Shown piece after piece: positions 8,378 to 16,642 of a stretch of 64,000 bases of DNA; the first letter of the stretch is position 1; each line of letters starts with the position of its first letter. Source of the stretch: Robertmurraya dakarensis (GTDB taxonomy: Bacteria; Bacillota; Bacilli; Bacillales; Cytobacillaceae); the NCBI RefSeq assembly GCF_900156875.1, contig NZ_LT707408.1, positions 1,540,018 through 1,604,017 on the forward strand, given 5' to 3'. The translations under genes were made by a program, and so were the position numbers. Below the pieces are notes generated by a model. That model was not told where the DNA came from. It was given only the letters and a program-made list of their open reading frames with translations, and ran no database searches.

Positions 8378-9694
8378 GGAGTTAAATCCTGATAAAAATT
8401 TAGTATAAAGCATATTTTGTAGCCTTGTATAATATAAGAGATCCTTACGGTTTGATACCAGAGCAATACGGTGATCGGGATCTTCGTTATTGATTTCAAT
8501 AATCCAAAGCTTCTGGTTCTTATCGATTGCAAAATCAAATCCCAAGTTTCCACATTGAATTAGATGTTCTTCCAAGCAGGACGATGCTAGTCTGCATAAG
8601 TTAGTGATCTGTTCAAGGAGATCTTTTGCCATGTCCTCAGGAAACATCTCCATCAAGGCCATTTCCCCGAACCTTGCCTTACCGCCAGATGTAATATTGC
8701 TAACGGCACTTCCAGCTTTTCCGTATCTTGCAAATAACCCGGCTTCTTGCCATAAACCCTTTTGATTCTTTAAATAAATTTGACGAAAATCAATAATCTG
8801 GCCATCGATAGTTAAAAGTTCGATGGCTTCTTGCATTATATAGGTGTTTTTCTGTAAAAGCTTTCTCAAAAACTTTATCAAGTCTTTTCTGTTATCAATT
8901 AAATGATGAATGGTTTTTTTTCTTTTTTGATAACGCAAATGGATCACATTCTCTGATACTGTAATCTCAATAATTCCTTTAGCAAAAGTACCACCAATTG
9001 GCTTTAAATAAGCTCTTTTATATGTTTTAAGGAACCTGAGAATATCCCTTGGTTTATTGCATAGTGCAGTTTTTGGCAGCGTGTTTCGAAGAGATGGTTC
9101 TCTCTGCAGCCATTCGTACATCTCCCATTTATGAAAGGTTGGGTAATTAAAAATTTTTTTTTGATATACGGTAGAAATATACGACCATTTTGGATTTTTT
9201 GTTACTTTACAGCGATTAAAAATGGCTGAAGGGAAGGGGATGTTTGGCATCATGATCCACTCTTGTTGTTTGGGATTATATATATATGCTTTTAATATTT
9301 GTGCAGATGTCATGTCAATGTCCTCAATAGAAAACGCAGCAATTGCCCCTTTGATTTTGTGATAATGAAAAATATAACCATTGAGGTCGTTTAAATATGT
9401 TTGAAGATTTTTTTTTATGGGTGTAAGAATACCTAAATAAGGTCCTAAAATAATCGTATCTTCTTCAAAAATGATTTCAAAATCACAAAAAGTAGGAATA
9501 TTAAGCAATTGGATAAGGGCATCTGATAAATGAAGTTCATTAATCATGACTTCTTCAGACGAGTTCATTTGAATAGGAACTTTTTGCATTCCAAAGGATA
9601 GAAACTGGCAAAGATTTGCTGAATGGCTGACATGAATGGTTATTGCCATCTCGCTGGTAGGCTGGGGAATGATTTTAAAAAACGTTTGTTCCAT
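8375..9694 (-). CDS. YheC/YheD family ATP-grasp protein (spore-coat associated family)
   Basis: About 439 residues. The C-terminal half carries ATP-grasp features: KPIGGTFAKGIIEI (glycine-rich loop), IMQEAIELL, IDFRQIYLKNQKGLW and the metal-binding NLGFDFAIDKNQKLWIIEINNEDPDH. YheC and YheD of B. subtilis are associated with the endospore coat. ATP-grasp enzymes form amide bonds through acyl-phosphates, but the substrate of this family is unknown to me. The start was placed at ATG 9694, because AGGTGA sits 6-7 nt upstream, rather than at GTG 9703, which overlaps the stop of the upstream gene but lacks a ribosome site. It is probably co-transcribed with the GNAT-like gene upstream and may act with the MurF-like ligase. 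Confidence 0.8.
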   Translation of the reverse strand: MEQTFFKIIPQPTSEMAITIHVSHSANLCQFLSFGMQKVPIQMNSSEEVMINELHLSDALIQLLNIPTFCDFEIIFEEDTIILGPYLGILTPIKKNLQTYLNDLNGYIFHYHKIKGAIAAFSIEDIDMTSAQILKAYIYNPKQQEWIMMPNIPFPSAIFNRCKVTKNPKWSYISTVYQKKIFNYPTFHKWEMYEWLQREPSLRNTLPKTALCNKPRDILRFLKTYKRAYLKPIGGTFAKGIIEITVSENVIHLRYQKRKKTIHHLIDNRKDLIKFLRKLLQKNTYIMQEAIELLTIDGQIIDFRQIYLKNQKGLWQEAGLFARYGKAGSAVSNITSGGKARFGEMALMEMFPEDMAKDLLEQITNLCRLASSCLEEHLIQCGNLGFDFAIDKNQKLWIIEINNEDPDHRIALVSNRKDLLYYTRLQNMLYTKFLSGFNS

Positions 9695-9699
9695 TACAA

Positions 9700-10662
9700 T
9701 CACCTAAGTTTTAAAGAATATAATTTTAGTTTTAAAACCGGATTAAACTTTTCTTTGAAAGTTCGCAGGCCTTCATGGTTATTGTCACTTCCAGTGAGAA
9801 GCAGATTGATCTCTGGATTTAGTTCCTGAATGTTCCGGGCAAATTCCGTATATAAAAATTCATAAATCCCTTTTATTTCTGGTAACCCTTTTGCAATGCA
9901 GCCCCATGCGAGTTTGTTCGGCAAGATTTCCCCTGTAACAACCCCAACAACTCGATCATCAATTGTTGCAACAAAAATCAACTCATGCAACGATTGATAA
10001 TGACGAAAGATTTGAGTAAAGGTATGGTTGTCTGTAATTCTGCTATACCTTTTTCCGGAAGCTTCATTCCAACGTTTCTTTAGGAAAAGGACTTGCTTTA
10101 AATCTGAGGGTGTAAAACGTCTAAATTGAAGTGAGGGGTATTCTCTTTCGATGCGGTTCAACCAATATCGAACAGCCTGAAATTCTTTTCCTTTTCGTTC
10201 TACAACCTTTGAAATATCCCAAATAATTTCCTTGCTTTTTTGGCCAGTCAGAATAAAAAAACTGTCAAAATAGCTTGAGGTTTTAAGAAAATTCAGCTGT
10301 AGTTCATTTAGTAAATAAACGATTGGTTTTTTTGTAACGTTATATTGAGTGTTCCAATCTCTGCAAAGCTCTAAGCTTTTCATTAATACCTTGACAACAT
10401 GATCAGCGTTTCCCTGTCCAATAGGTAAGCACCAGAGAAACATATAATTCCTTTTTGTTCTAATAAATGTTACTAGCATACCATCGATAATCTTATAAAA
10501 GACATTTATATTCTTTTTTCTGGATAGGCTCCAAATATAAGTGAAATTTGATGCCCATAATCCTGTGAAATAGGAAGTTACTTCTGTATAGTCGCTATAA
10601 ATCTCGTAATCTCTAAGAGTGATTTTTCTAAAGCCATATTCATTTTGCCAAAGTTCATCCAA
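9700..10662 (-). CDS. GNAT-fold protein, possibly DUF2156/aminoacyl-transferase-like
   Basis: About 320 residues. The C-terminal half (from about 170) has a GNAT-like pattern: an LKKRWNEASGKRYSR segment, the strand ELIFVATIDDRVVGVVTGEIL, and then KLAWGCIAKGLPEIKGIYEFLYTEFARNI resembling the acceptor helix. The N-terminal half is an aromatic-rich second fold, as in the tandem-GNAT DUF2156 or lysylphosphatidylglycerol-synthase C-terminal proteins. No catalytic role can be assigned. Two TTG codons are possible starts. 10662 was chosen because GGAGG lies 7 nt before it (10665 is only 4 nt away). It is upstream of, and nearly overlapping, the YheC/YheD-like gene, so an operon is likely. Confidence 0.6.
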   Translation of the reverse strand: MDELWQNEYGFRKITLRDYEIYSDYTEVTSYFTGLWASNFTYIWSLSRKKNINVFYKIIDGMLVTFIRTKRNYMFLWCLPIGQGNADHVVKVLMKSLELCRDWNTQYNVTKKPIVYLLNELQLNFLKTSSYFDSFFILTGQKSKEIIWDISKVVERKGKEFQAVRYWLNRIEREYPSLQFRRFTPSDLKQVLFLKKRWNEASGKRYSRITDNHTFTQIFRHYQSLHELIFVATIDDRVVGVVTGEILPNKLAWGCIAKGLPEIKGIYEFLYTEFARNIQELNPEINLLLTGSDNNHEGLRTFKEKFNPVLKLKLYSLKLR

Positions 10663-10797
10663 CAAAGCTCCTCCCTTTCATAAGAATAGCTATGAGCATC
10701 ATATGATTACAATTAAGGAATGGAATATGTGTTAGACTAGTTGTTTCAAAAATGGATGGTTTATTAAATATTTGCTGGCAAGCTTATTCAACTACAT

Positions 10798-10831
10798 AAA
10801 AAGAGGAATTGCCAAAGCAACTCCTCTTTAA
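10798..10831 (-). terminator. Terminator of the small leftward gene
   Basis: AAAGAGGAATTGC and GCAACTCCTCTTT form a 13-bp stem with one mismatch and a CAAA loop. On the minus strand the stem is followed by TTTTTAT. Confidence 0.75.
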
Positions 10832-10851
10832 GGTGGCAAAGAACTAAAGAA

Positions 10852-11031
10852 CTATTCCTTCTCCTCCCCATTAAAATCCAATTCCTGCTTCAGGTTAGCA
10901 CCAAACGGATTCGCTGCACGCAAATCGTAGCCTTCATCAATTGAGCTAACATGAATAATATCTTCAACCGCCCCTCTCTTACTTGCTTCTCTAATGTCAC
11001 TTTCACTATTAGTGAGATTTTTCTTTTCCAT
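10852..11031 (-). CDS. Small hydrophilic protein of unknown function (59 aa)
   Basis: A short charged protein starting MEKKNLTNSES and ending NGEEKE, with no membrane segment and no cysteine. It is considered real because GAGGTG stands 6 nt before ATG 11031 and a good terminator follows. An in-frame GTG at 11040 is a less likely start, as it overlaps the ribosome site. I do not recognise the family. Its small size, charge and neighbourhood of spore genes make a sporulation role possible, but this is only a guess from context. Confidence 0.55.
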   Translation of the reverse strand: MEKKNLTNSESDIREASKRGAVEDIIHVSSIDEGYDLRAANPFGANLKQELDFNGEEKE

Positions 11032-11174
11032 GTGAAGCACCTCATTTTCTTATTCTGGTATAATACTTACTATTAGTGTTAAAATTTAAAATCTTTTTTC
11101 ATTCGCTTATTTTGTTATCAAGACTTATTTTATATACTAGAAACATAACAGAGCGTTAGAAAGGATATGAGGAA

Positions 11175-12014
11175 ATGGAACTTGGATATTATAATGGGAA
11201 ATTTGTTGGACTAGATGAAAAGGTTGTACCGATTGATGAACGTGGTCATCAATTTGGGGATGGGGTTTATGAGGTCATTCGTTTTTACGATGGAAAACCT
11301 TTTATGATGACGGAGCATTTAGAGAGATTGATTAGAAGTGCAAACGATATTAAGCTTCAGATGTCAGAAGGCCTTCAAGAGCTTAATGATTTAATTTTAG
11401 AGGGTGTAGCGAAGTCACAGCTAAAAGAGTGCAGCGTATACCTTCAAATAACAAGAGGGATTGCTTCTAGGAATCATCTGTTTCCAAACGTCCCAGTATC
11501 GATTGCGATGACGATTCGCGAAGCCAAGCCTTTATCCGCAGAATTACGTGAAAAAGGGGTTGCGACAATCATTCTTGAGGATGAAAGATGGGCAAATTGC
11601 TACATAAAATCCTTAAACTTATTGCCTAATATTTTAGCAAAGCAAACTGCACATGAAGCGGGGTGCTACGAAGCGATTTTAGTAAGAGATGGGTATGTGA
11701 CAGAAGGTACAAGCTCAAACGTATTTATCGTGAAGAACGGATGTATTATCACGACTCCGCTTCATAAACATATTCTGCCTGGAATTACTAGGATGGCAGT
11801 AAAAAATATTGCTGAACAGTTGAATATTCCTTTTGAGGAAAAATATTATAGTCCTGAGGAACTTCTTCAAGCAGATGAAATTTTTATAACTAGTACCACT
11901 GCTGAAGTCCTACCGGTAGTCAAAGTAGATAAAACAACAATCGGTTCAGGTACCCCAGGCAAGTTAACGAGCAGTTTGTACGGGGAATTTCAGAAAGTTG
12001 TTGAAGCACTATAA
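11175..12014 (+). CDS. dat: D-amino-acid aminotransferase
   Basis: 279 residues, class IV PLP aminotransferase, the usual length for bacterial D-alanine aminotransferase. Visible motifs are DERGHQFGDGVYEV (21-34), the PLP lysine in NCYIKSLNLLPN (Lys145, the position used in the thermophilic Bacillus enzyme), DGYVTEGTSSNVF and HILPGITR. It transaminates D-alanine and other D-amino acids with 2-oxoglutarate, giving D-glutamate for cell wall or allowing D-amino-acid catabolism. It is the first gene of a three-gene run with two D-peptide-type hydrolases, which suggests a catabolic or recycling role here. GAGGA precedes the ATG. Confidence 0.93.
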   Translation: MELGYYNGKFVGLDEKVVPIDERGHQFGDGVYEVIRFYDGKPFMMTEHLERLIRSANDIKLQMSEGLQELNDLILEGVAKSQLKECSVYLQITRGIASRNHLFPNVPVSIAMTIREAKPLSAELREKGVATIILEDERWANCYIKSLNLLPNILAKQTAHEAGCYEAILVRDGYVTEGTSSNVFIVKNGCIITTPLHKHILPGITRMAVKNIAEQLNIPFEEKYYSPEELLQADEIFITSTTAEVLPVVKVDKTTIGSGTPGKLTSSLYGEFQKVVEAL

Positions 12015-12060
12015 GCATTGTTAGATAATTTTGAGACACTGAAATTTAAGGGGAGAGTTT

Positions 12061-13005
12061 ATGAATATCATTGATCTGCATTGCGATGCATTGCTTAAAT
12101 TATGGGAATCCGAAGGGAAATCACCTTTTTTGAATGCACCTGAAGTTGAGACAAATATGGAAAGATTAAAAAAAGGTAAGATTAAGGTTCAAGGGTTTGC
12201 CATTTGGATCGATCCAGTTATAAACTCTGATCAAAAATTTCAAGTTGCTCTGGAACAGATTGACCTTTTTTACCAGGAAGTATTAGGGAAAAACTCTGCT
12301 ATGAAGCAGATTAAGAGCTGGTCTGACTTTGATGAATTAAATGATGGCGAAATCGGTGCCTTTCTTACTCTTGAAGGAGTAGAAGCCATAGGGAATGATT
12401 TAACTAGGCTACGTATTCTGTATCAATTAGGTGTAATGTCTGTAGGCTTAACTTGGAACTACGCTAATCTCGCGGCAGATGGTGCAATGGAACCCCGTGG
12501 GGCAGGGCTAACCACTCTAGGAAAGGAAATTGTTCAACTTAATAATGAGAATGAGGTGTTAACGGATGTTTCTCATTTATGTGAACGTTCTTTTTGGGAT
12601 GTGATGGAGATTGCCCGATATCCAATTGCAAGCCACTCTAACTCTAAAACCTTGTGTAATCATCCGCGAAATTTAGATGACGAGCAGGCAAAAGCGATGT
12701 TTGAAAAAGGCGGAATGATCCATGCCGTGTATAGCCCTGATTTTGTAAAAACGGAGAGTCCTGCAACGATCGCAGACCTAATCAAACATATTGACCATTT
12801 TTGTGGCTTGGGCGGCGTGAAACAAATTGGTTTGGGATCTGATTTTGATGGTATTAATCTTAAGATTCAAGGATTAGAAGATGCATCACAAAGTCAAAAC
12901 TTAATCAATGAATTGTTGAAATTCTTTAAAGAAGAAGAGGTTAAAGGTTTTGCTTATCAAAATTTCCTAAATAACCGGCCGAAGCCTCTTGTAAAGGAGA
13001 GATAA
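12061..13005 (+). CDS. Membrane dipeptidase-family peptidase (M19)
   Basis: 314 residues, peptidase family M19 (renal dipeptidase-like, zinc-dependent). Metal-ligand motifs are visible: IDLHCD at the N-terminus, LTLEGVEAIG, DVSHLCERSFWD and IASHSNSKTLCNHPRN, plus GLGSDFDGI near the end. Family members cut dipeptides, including those with a C-terminal D-residue. No signal peptide is seen, so it should be cytoplasmic. It follows dat by 46 bp with an AGGGGAGAG ribosome site and precedes the P1 peptidase, which is consistent with release of D-amino acids from short peptides for Dat. Confidence 0.9.
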   Translation: MNIIDLHCDALLKLWESEGKSPFLNAPEVETNMERLKKGKIKVQGFAIWIDPVINSDQKFQVALEQIDLFYQEVLGKNSAMKQIKSWSDFDELNDGEIGAFLTLEGVEAIGNDLTRLRILYQLGVMSVGLTWNYANLAADGAMEPRGAGLTTLGKEIVQLNNENEVLTDVSHLCERSFWDVMEIARYPIASHSNSKTLCNHPRNLDDEQAKAMFEKGGMIHAVYSPDFVKTESPATIADLIKHIDHFCGLGGVKQIGLGSDFDGINLKIQGLEDASQSQNLINELLKFFKEEEVKGFAYQNFLNNRPKPLVKER

Positions 13006-13012
13006 TCATCTC

Positions 13013-14062
13013 GTGAAGATTCGTTTCCGAGGTCTGAAGATTGGACATTTAGATACCGGTAAAAACAATTGTATAACAGATGTGGATGGAGTTAAGATTG
13101 GGCATGTTACACTAGATTATCAGCTTGATGATGATGGAGAGGACTATGCCTGTACGGGAGTAACTGCTATTTTGCCGCATGGCCGAAACCTTTTTAAAGA
13201 AAAAGTAATCGCAGCAAGTTATGTTATTAATGGTTTTGGAAAAACAACGGGTCTTATACAAGTGAATGAGCTTGGCGTGATTGAATCGCCTATTATGCTC
13301 ACTAATACGTTTGCGGTGCCAGCAGTGACTGAAGGTACATTACAGTATATGTTTGAACAAAATTCTGAAATTGGCGATACAACCGGTACCATTAATATTG
13401 TTGTTGGAGAATGTAATGATAGTCATTTAAATTCGATACGAAAGTTATCAGTTCGTCCTTGTCATGCAATTGAAGCGATTAACAATGCGGAATGCGGTCC
13501 AGCGGAGGAAGGTGCAGTCGGTGCGGGGAAAGGAATGGTTTGCTTTGGCTATAAAGGAGGAATTGGAACCTCATCAAGGAAAATTACTGATGAAGTGAAT
13601 GACGTCGACTATACGGTTGGCGTTCTCACTTTGACCAATTTTGGGAAAAAGGAAGAAATACGTACACCTCTTGAAAACAGGAAAGAACCAGGACTGTCCG
13701 AAACCACAGATGGTTCGATTATAATGGTACTGGCAACAGATGCCCCGCTAAGTGAGCGCCAGCTTCTTCGGGTGGCAAAACGATGCGGAATTGGTTTAGG
13801 TAGAACGGGAAGCCATTTTAGTCATGGAAGTGGAGATATTGTGATAGCTTTTTCAACTGCTAATAAAGTTTCTCACTTTTCAGGAGGGGTAACTGAATCA
13901 CGGACGCAGTTGAGAGATAGTCACATCGTAATGAATCAGATTTTTGCCGGTGCCGCTGAAGCAACAGAGGAAGCGATCCTGAATTCATTGTCGCAAGCTG
14001 TTACAACAACAGGACGGAAGGGGCATATCGTTCACTCATTTCCTTTTGCGAAAATGGACTGA
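13013..14062 (+). CDS. P1 family peptidase (DmpA/D-aminopeptidase-like)
   Basis: 349 residues, the DmpA/BapA N-terminal-nucleophile family, whose members remove D- or L-residues or beta-amino acids from peptide N-termini. The precursor is known to cleave itself before a serine, and here DGSIIMVLATDAPL puts that serine at about 235. Other family marks are CTGVTAILPHG, VNELGVIESPIMLTNT, GAVGAGKGMVCFGYKGGIGTSSR (the pre-cleavage alpha chain) and GRTGSHFSHGSGDI. The start is GTG 13013, 7 bp after the M19 stop, with AAAGGAGA about 13 nt upstream, a slightly long spacing. A strong terminator closes the operon. Confidence 0.9.
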   Translation: MKIRFRGLKIGHLDTGKNNCITDVDGVKIGHVTLDYQLDDDGEDYACTGVTAILPHGRNLFKEKVIAASYVINGFGKTTGLIQVNELGVIESPIMLTNTFAVPAVTEGTLQYMFEQNSEIGDTTGTINIVVGECNDSHLNSIRKLSVRPCHAIEAINNAECGPAEEGAVGAGKGMVCFGYKGGIGTSSRKITDEVNDVDYTVGVLTLTNFGKKEEIRTPLENRKEPGLSETTDGSIIMVLATDAPLSERQLLRVAKRCGIGLGRTGSHFSHGSGDIVIAFSTANKVSHFSGGVTESRTQLRDSHIVMNQIFAGAAEATEEAILNSLSQAVTTTGRKGHIVHSFPFAKMD

Positions 14063-14091
14063 AGAAAAAGGTTGAATGAAATAGATAAGAT

Positions 14092-14123
14092 AAGGGTGCC
14101 CCATGCTTGCAGGCACCCTTTTT
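14092..14123 (+). terminator. Terminator of the dat-M19-P1 operon
   Basis: AAGGGTGCC (14092-14100) pairs perfectly with GGCACCCTT (14112-14120), followed by a T-run. Confidence 0.88.
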
Positions 14124-14142
14124 CTATAAAGCGGTCATGTGC

Positions 14143-15192
14143 TTAAAGGATCATGCTTGATTGAATATAATGATATAGAAGCTTTGAAGTGTTCTCAATC
14201 GATGATTGATGAGTACGTTCAAAAGCATGAGAAGAGTCAATCCCAGGTCCAACTAAACCATGGACGATGTCATGGCCTGCGCGAATTGCCGCAGAAGCAT
14301 CTGAACCGTAATATGGATATACATCCAATTGAAATTCAATGCCGTTTTCTTTTGCAAGTTCAACAAGGTGTTTTCGTAATCCATAGTGATAAGGCCCGCT
14401 AGCATCTTTTACGCAAATTGAAACCGTGTACTCGTCTGTTGATTGACCGTCCCCCATAGCTCCCATGTCAACTGCTAAATATTCGACAGTTTCAGGCGTA
14501 ATATTGGAGTTCCCTCCATAGCCGATTTCTTCATTATTGGAAATTAGGAAATGGGTTGTATAGGGAAGTGTCATGTTTTCGTTATTTATTTGTTTAATAA
14601 GCTGTAAAAGAATAGCTACGCTTGCTTTATCATCAAGATGTCTAGACTTGATAAATCCACTTTTAGTGATTTCTACTCGCGGGTCAAATGATACAAAATC
14701 CCCAACTTCAATTCCAAGTTTTCGTACATCATCCGCATTTTTCACCACTTCATCAATGCGTACCTCCATGTTTTCTTGGTTTCGCTCGGCTTTGTCGGCA
14801 TTTTTATACACATGTACCGACGTCTGATGCATCAGAATCGTGCCAGTATATTTTTGACCGGAACTTGTTTCGATTTGACAGTATTCACCTTCTATAGAGT
14901 TAAATTTAAAGCCTCCAATAAGGTCCAGTTTTAGTCTGCCGCTAGGTTTAATTTCCTTCACAATTGCCCCAAGGGTGTCAACATGCGCTGTTAACATTCG
15001 ATGCTGGGATGTATTTTTGCCAGGAATTGTCGCTATTAAGCCTCCCTTACGATTTCGGTATGTTTCTACTTTTAACTCGTTTAAATATTTTTCAACATAT
15101 GTAATCACTTCATTTGTATTGCCGGAAGGACTTGGGATGTTAACAAGATCTTTTAAAAGCTGCAGTGTTTCACTTATATCAGGATATGCCAT
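14143..15192 (-). CDS. M42 family metallopeptidase (aminopeptidase)
   Basis: About 349 residues from ATG 15192. The start was chosen because AAGGAGAT lies about 10 nt upstream. The longer open frame to 15267 has a hydrophobic leader with no ribosome site. Two-metal M42 ligands are visible: TAHVDTLG, SRHLDDKASVA, ISNNEEIGYGG, LAVDMGAMGDG and SSHAFERTH. These enzymes are cytoplasmic, often oligomeric aminopeptidases (glutamyl or tetrahedral type) that degrade short peptides. It is convergent with the D-amino-acid operon, so both ends of this segment deal with peptide breakdown. Confidence 0.9.
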   Translation of the reverse strand: MAYPDISETLQLLKDLVNIPSPSGNTNEVITYVEKYLNELKVETYRNRKGGLIATIPGKNTSQHRMLTAHVDTLGAIVKEIKPSGRLKLDLIGGFKFNSIEGEYCQIETSSGQKYTGTILMHQTSVHVYKNADKAERNQENMEVRIDEVVKNADDVRKLGIEVGDFVSFDPRVEITKSGFIKSRHLDDKASVAILLQLIKQINNENMTLPYTTHFLISNNEEIGYGGNSNITPETVEYLAVDMGAMGDGQSTDEYTVSICVKDASGPYHYGLRKHLVELAKENGIEFQLDVYPYYGSDASAAIRAGHDIVHGLVGPGIDSSHAFERTHQSSIENTSKLLYHYIQSSMIL

Positions 15193-15274
15193 TTTGTCTG
15201 TATCTCCTTTCAAACTGTATATCGCTATTATACATCCTTTTACCAGAAACATAATAACGGAGGGCAATAGAGAA

Positions 15275-15297
15275 AGCTGTTGAGTTTCTCAACAGCT
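15275..15297 (-). terminator. Hairpin downstream of the small membrane protein gene
   Basis: AGCTGTTGAG and CTCAACAGCT form a perfect 10-bp stem with a TTT loop. The minus strand continues TTCTCTATT, a moderate T-tail. Confidence 0.7.
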
Positions 15298-15320
15298 GTA
15301 AATGGAGATGAAATCATCTT

Positions 15321-15509
15321 TTATAATCCTTTAAACAGGGCTTTTACTCCAAGGTATAAAATCAAAAATGAAAACACAATAATGGCGATGACGCCAATCA
15401 CTCCAAGGAATGATGCTGCGCCTGCTGTTAATAGTGATGAAGATGGTAAATTAGCGAGTGCAAATCCCGCCAAAACACAGGCTAAAAAAAGATATGCGAT
15501 ATGATACAT
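15321..15509 (-). CDS. Small two-helix membrane protein of unknown function (62 aa)
   Basis: Two hydrophobic helices (about 3-22 and 28-58) joined by a short PSSS turn, ending in a basic GVKALFKGL tail. A textbook AAAGGAGGG ribosome site lies 7 nt before ATG 15509, and a hairpin terminator follows, so the gene looks real despite its size. I do not recognise the family. Confidence 0.75.
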   Translation of the reverse strand: MYHIAYLFLACVLAGFALANLPSSSLLTAGAASFLGVIGVIAIIVFSFLILYLGVKALFKGL

Positions 15510-15675
15510 ATAATTCCCTCCTTTACTACATGGTATGCGGTTGTCTAGATTGTAGGATAGGCTTTTGTCTATTAACTAAATATTACCATATAGACAGGTT
15601 TAAAAAGCTTCTAATTGGGAAGTTTGCTATACGCTCTCACTAGAAGGTATAGTAAATAAAAAAGGAGGAGATAAA

Positions 15676-15909
15676 ATGGGAGAATGTAAAATCGACCACT
15701 CAAAAGAGGATGTTAAGAACAAATATGAATCACAATTGGACCATTTACCGGAGGATATGAAGCCTTTATTTCAACAATTTTTCTTAGAAGAACACACACA
15801 AGAAATTCTGAACGATGTGTTTCATCTATTGAAGAAATATGATCTCGCTTCAGAGGATGAGAAACAAAACAGAAATAATCGTTTGTATATGGTACTTAAG
15901 AATACTTGA
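15676..15909 (+). CDS. Small hydrophilic protein of unknown function (77 aa)
   Basis: A helical, charged protein (starts MGECKIDHSK, contains PEDMKPLFQQFF and EILNDVFHLLKKYDL) with one cysteine and no membrane segment. AAAGGAGGAG lies directly before the ATG and a good terminator follows, so it is translated as a single-gene unit. The family was not recognised. Confidence 0.75.
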   Translation: MGECKIDHSKEDVKNKYESQLDHLPEDMKPLFQQFFLEEHTQEILNDVFHLLKKYDLASEDEKQNRNNRLYMVLKNT

Positions 15910-15922
15910 ACTTGAGAATTTA

Positions 15923-15955
15923 ACGGGCTGCCAATTTTCTGGCTGCCCGTTTTTG
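15923..15955 (+). terminator. Terminator after the 77-aa gene
   Basis: ACGGGCTGCCA (15923-15933) pairs with TGGCTGCCCGT with one mismatch, followed by TTTTTG. It also sits next to the stop of the convergent coat gene. Confidence 0.8.
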
Positions 15956-15957
15956 TT

Positions 15958-16443
15958 TTAGTAATTCATTGATAAAGCCTGTTGTGCTATTTTTAAATCA
16001 TTATTTAAAAGTTGTGATAAATCATAAGAAGGATAATATCCATTTTTATACATATAGTTATATACTCTTTCATGAAGCTGGATTGCTTTAAGTAATTGGT
16101 TTGTCAGCACCTTTCTAAGCGCAGGTGTGGCTGTTTCTGTGATGGCAATTGCGTAATTCCGTACGGATGCTTTACAAAATCCAAGCAAATCGCCTGCATA
16201 AAAAGCACGGTCATTCCTTACTTCATTTCTATTATCGTATCCTGGTGCAGCGGGATAGAATTGTATTAATTCGTTGATATTTGAAGTTAAGCCTTGGATG
16301 GCTTTTTCATAAATCCCTCTTAATTCAACATCTGAAATATGTCTGTAAGCCTTTTTCAGTTTCATTAATCCAATTGACTGAAAAGCCATTAACTCATGCA
16401 GCTCCAGAGTTTCATGCCAAGCTAATGTATTAGGTCTATTCAT
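15958..16443 (-). CDS. CotF-family spore coat protein
   Basis: About 161 residues with the Coat F domain: [23 protein letters not shown] at the N-terminus, [25 protein letters not shown] in the middle and [20 protein letters not shown] at the end, the typical YxYMYxxGYYP signature. CotF-type proteins are structural proteins of the spore coat. The start was taken at ATG 16443 ([14 protein letters not shown]). A start at 16464 would add seven residues, with a GGGGAG between them. A sigma-K-like promoter lies about 50 bp upstream, which fits late mother-cell expression. Confidence 0.88.
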   Translation of the reverse strand: MNRPNTLAWHETLELHELMAFQSIGLMKLKKAYRHISDVELRGIYEKAIQGLTSNINELIQFYPAAPGYDNRNEVRNDRAFYAGDLLGFCKASVRNYAIAITETATPALRKVLTNQLLKAIQLHERVYNYMYKNGYYPSYDLSQLLNNDLKIAQQALSMNY

Positions 16444-16485
16444 CTTTCTTTCACTTCTCCCCATCCGATAATGTAATCATCACCC

Positions 16486-16512
16486 TATCGTATTCATGAA
16501 TATTGAACCGGT
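16486..16512 (-). promoter_or_regulatory. Candidate sigma-K promoter of the CotF-family gene
   Basis: On the minus strand AC, exactly 16 nt, then AATACGATA. This differs at one base from the known mother-cell sigma-K pattern AC-N16-CATANNNTA. The position, about 45 bp before the start codon, suits a coat gene. Confidence 0.45.
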
Positions 16513-16642
16513 ATATTGTCCTGCGTCAGTTTATCCTTAAAATGATGGATTACCTCAATGATTCCATAAAAATCCTCGTTACATATACCTTTTAATCACG
16601 GGCACACTTAAAGTGTATATGACTTAAAAGGGGGCATTACGC

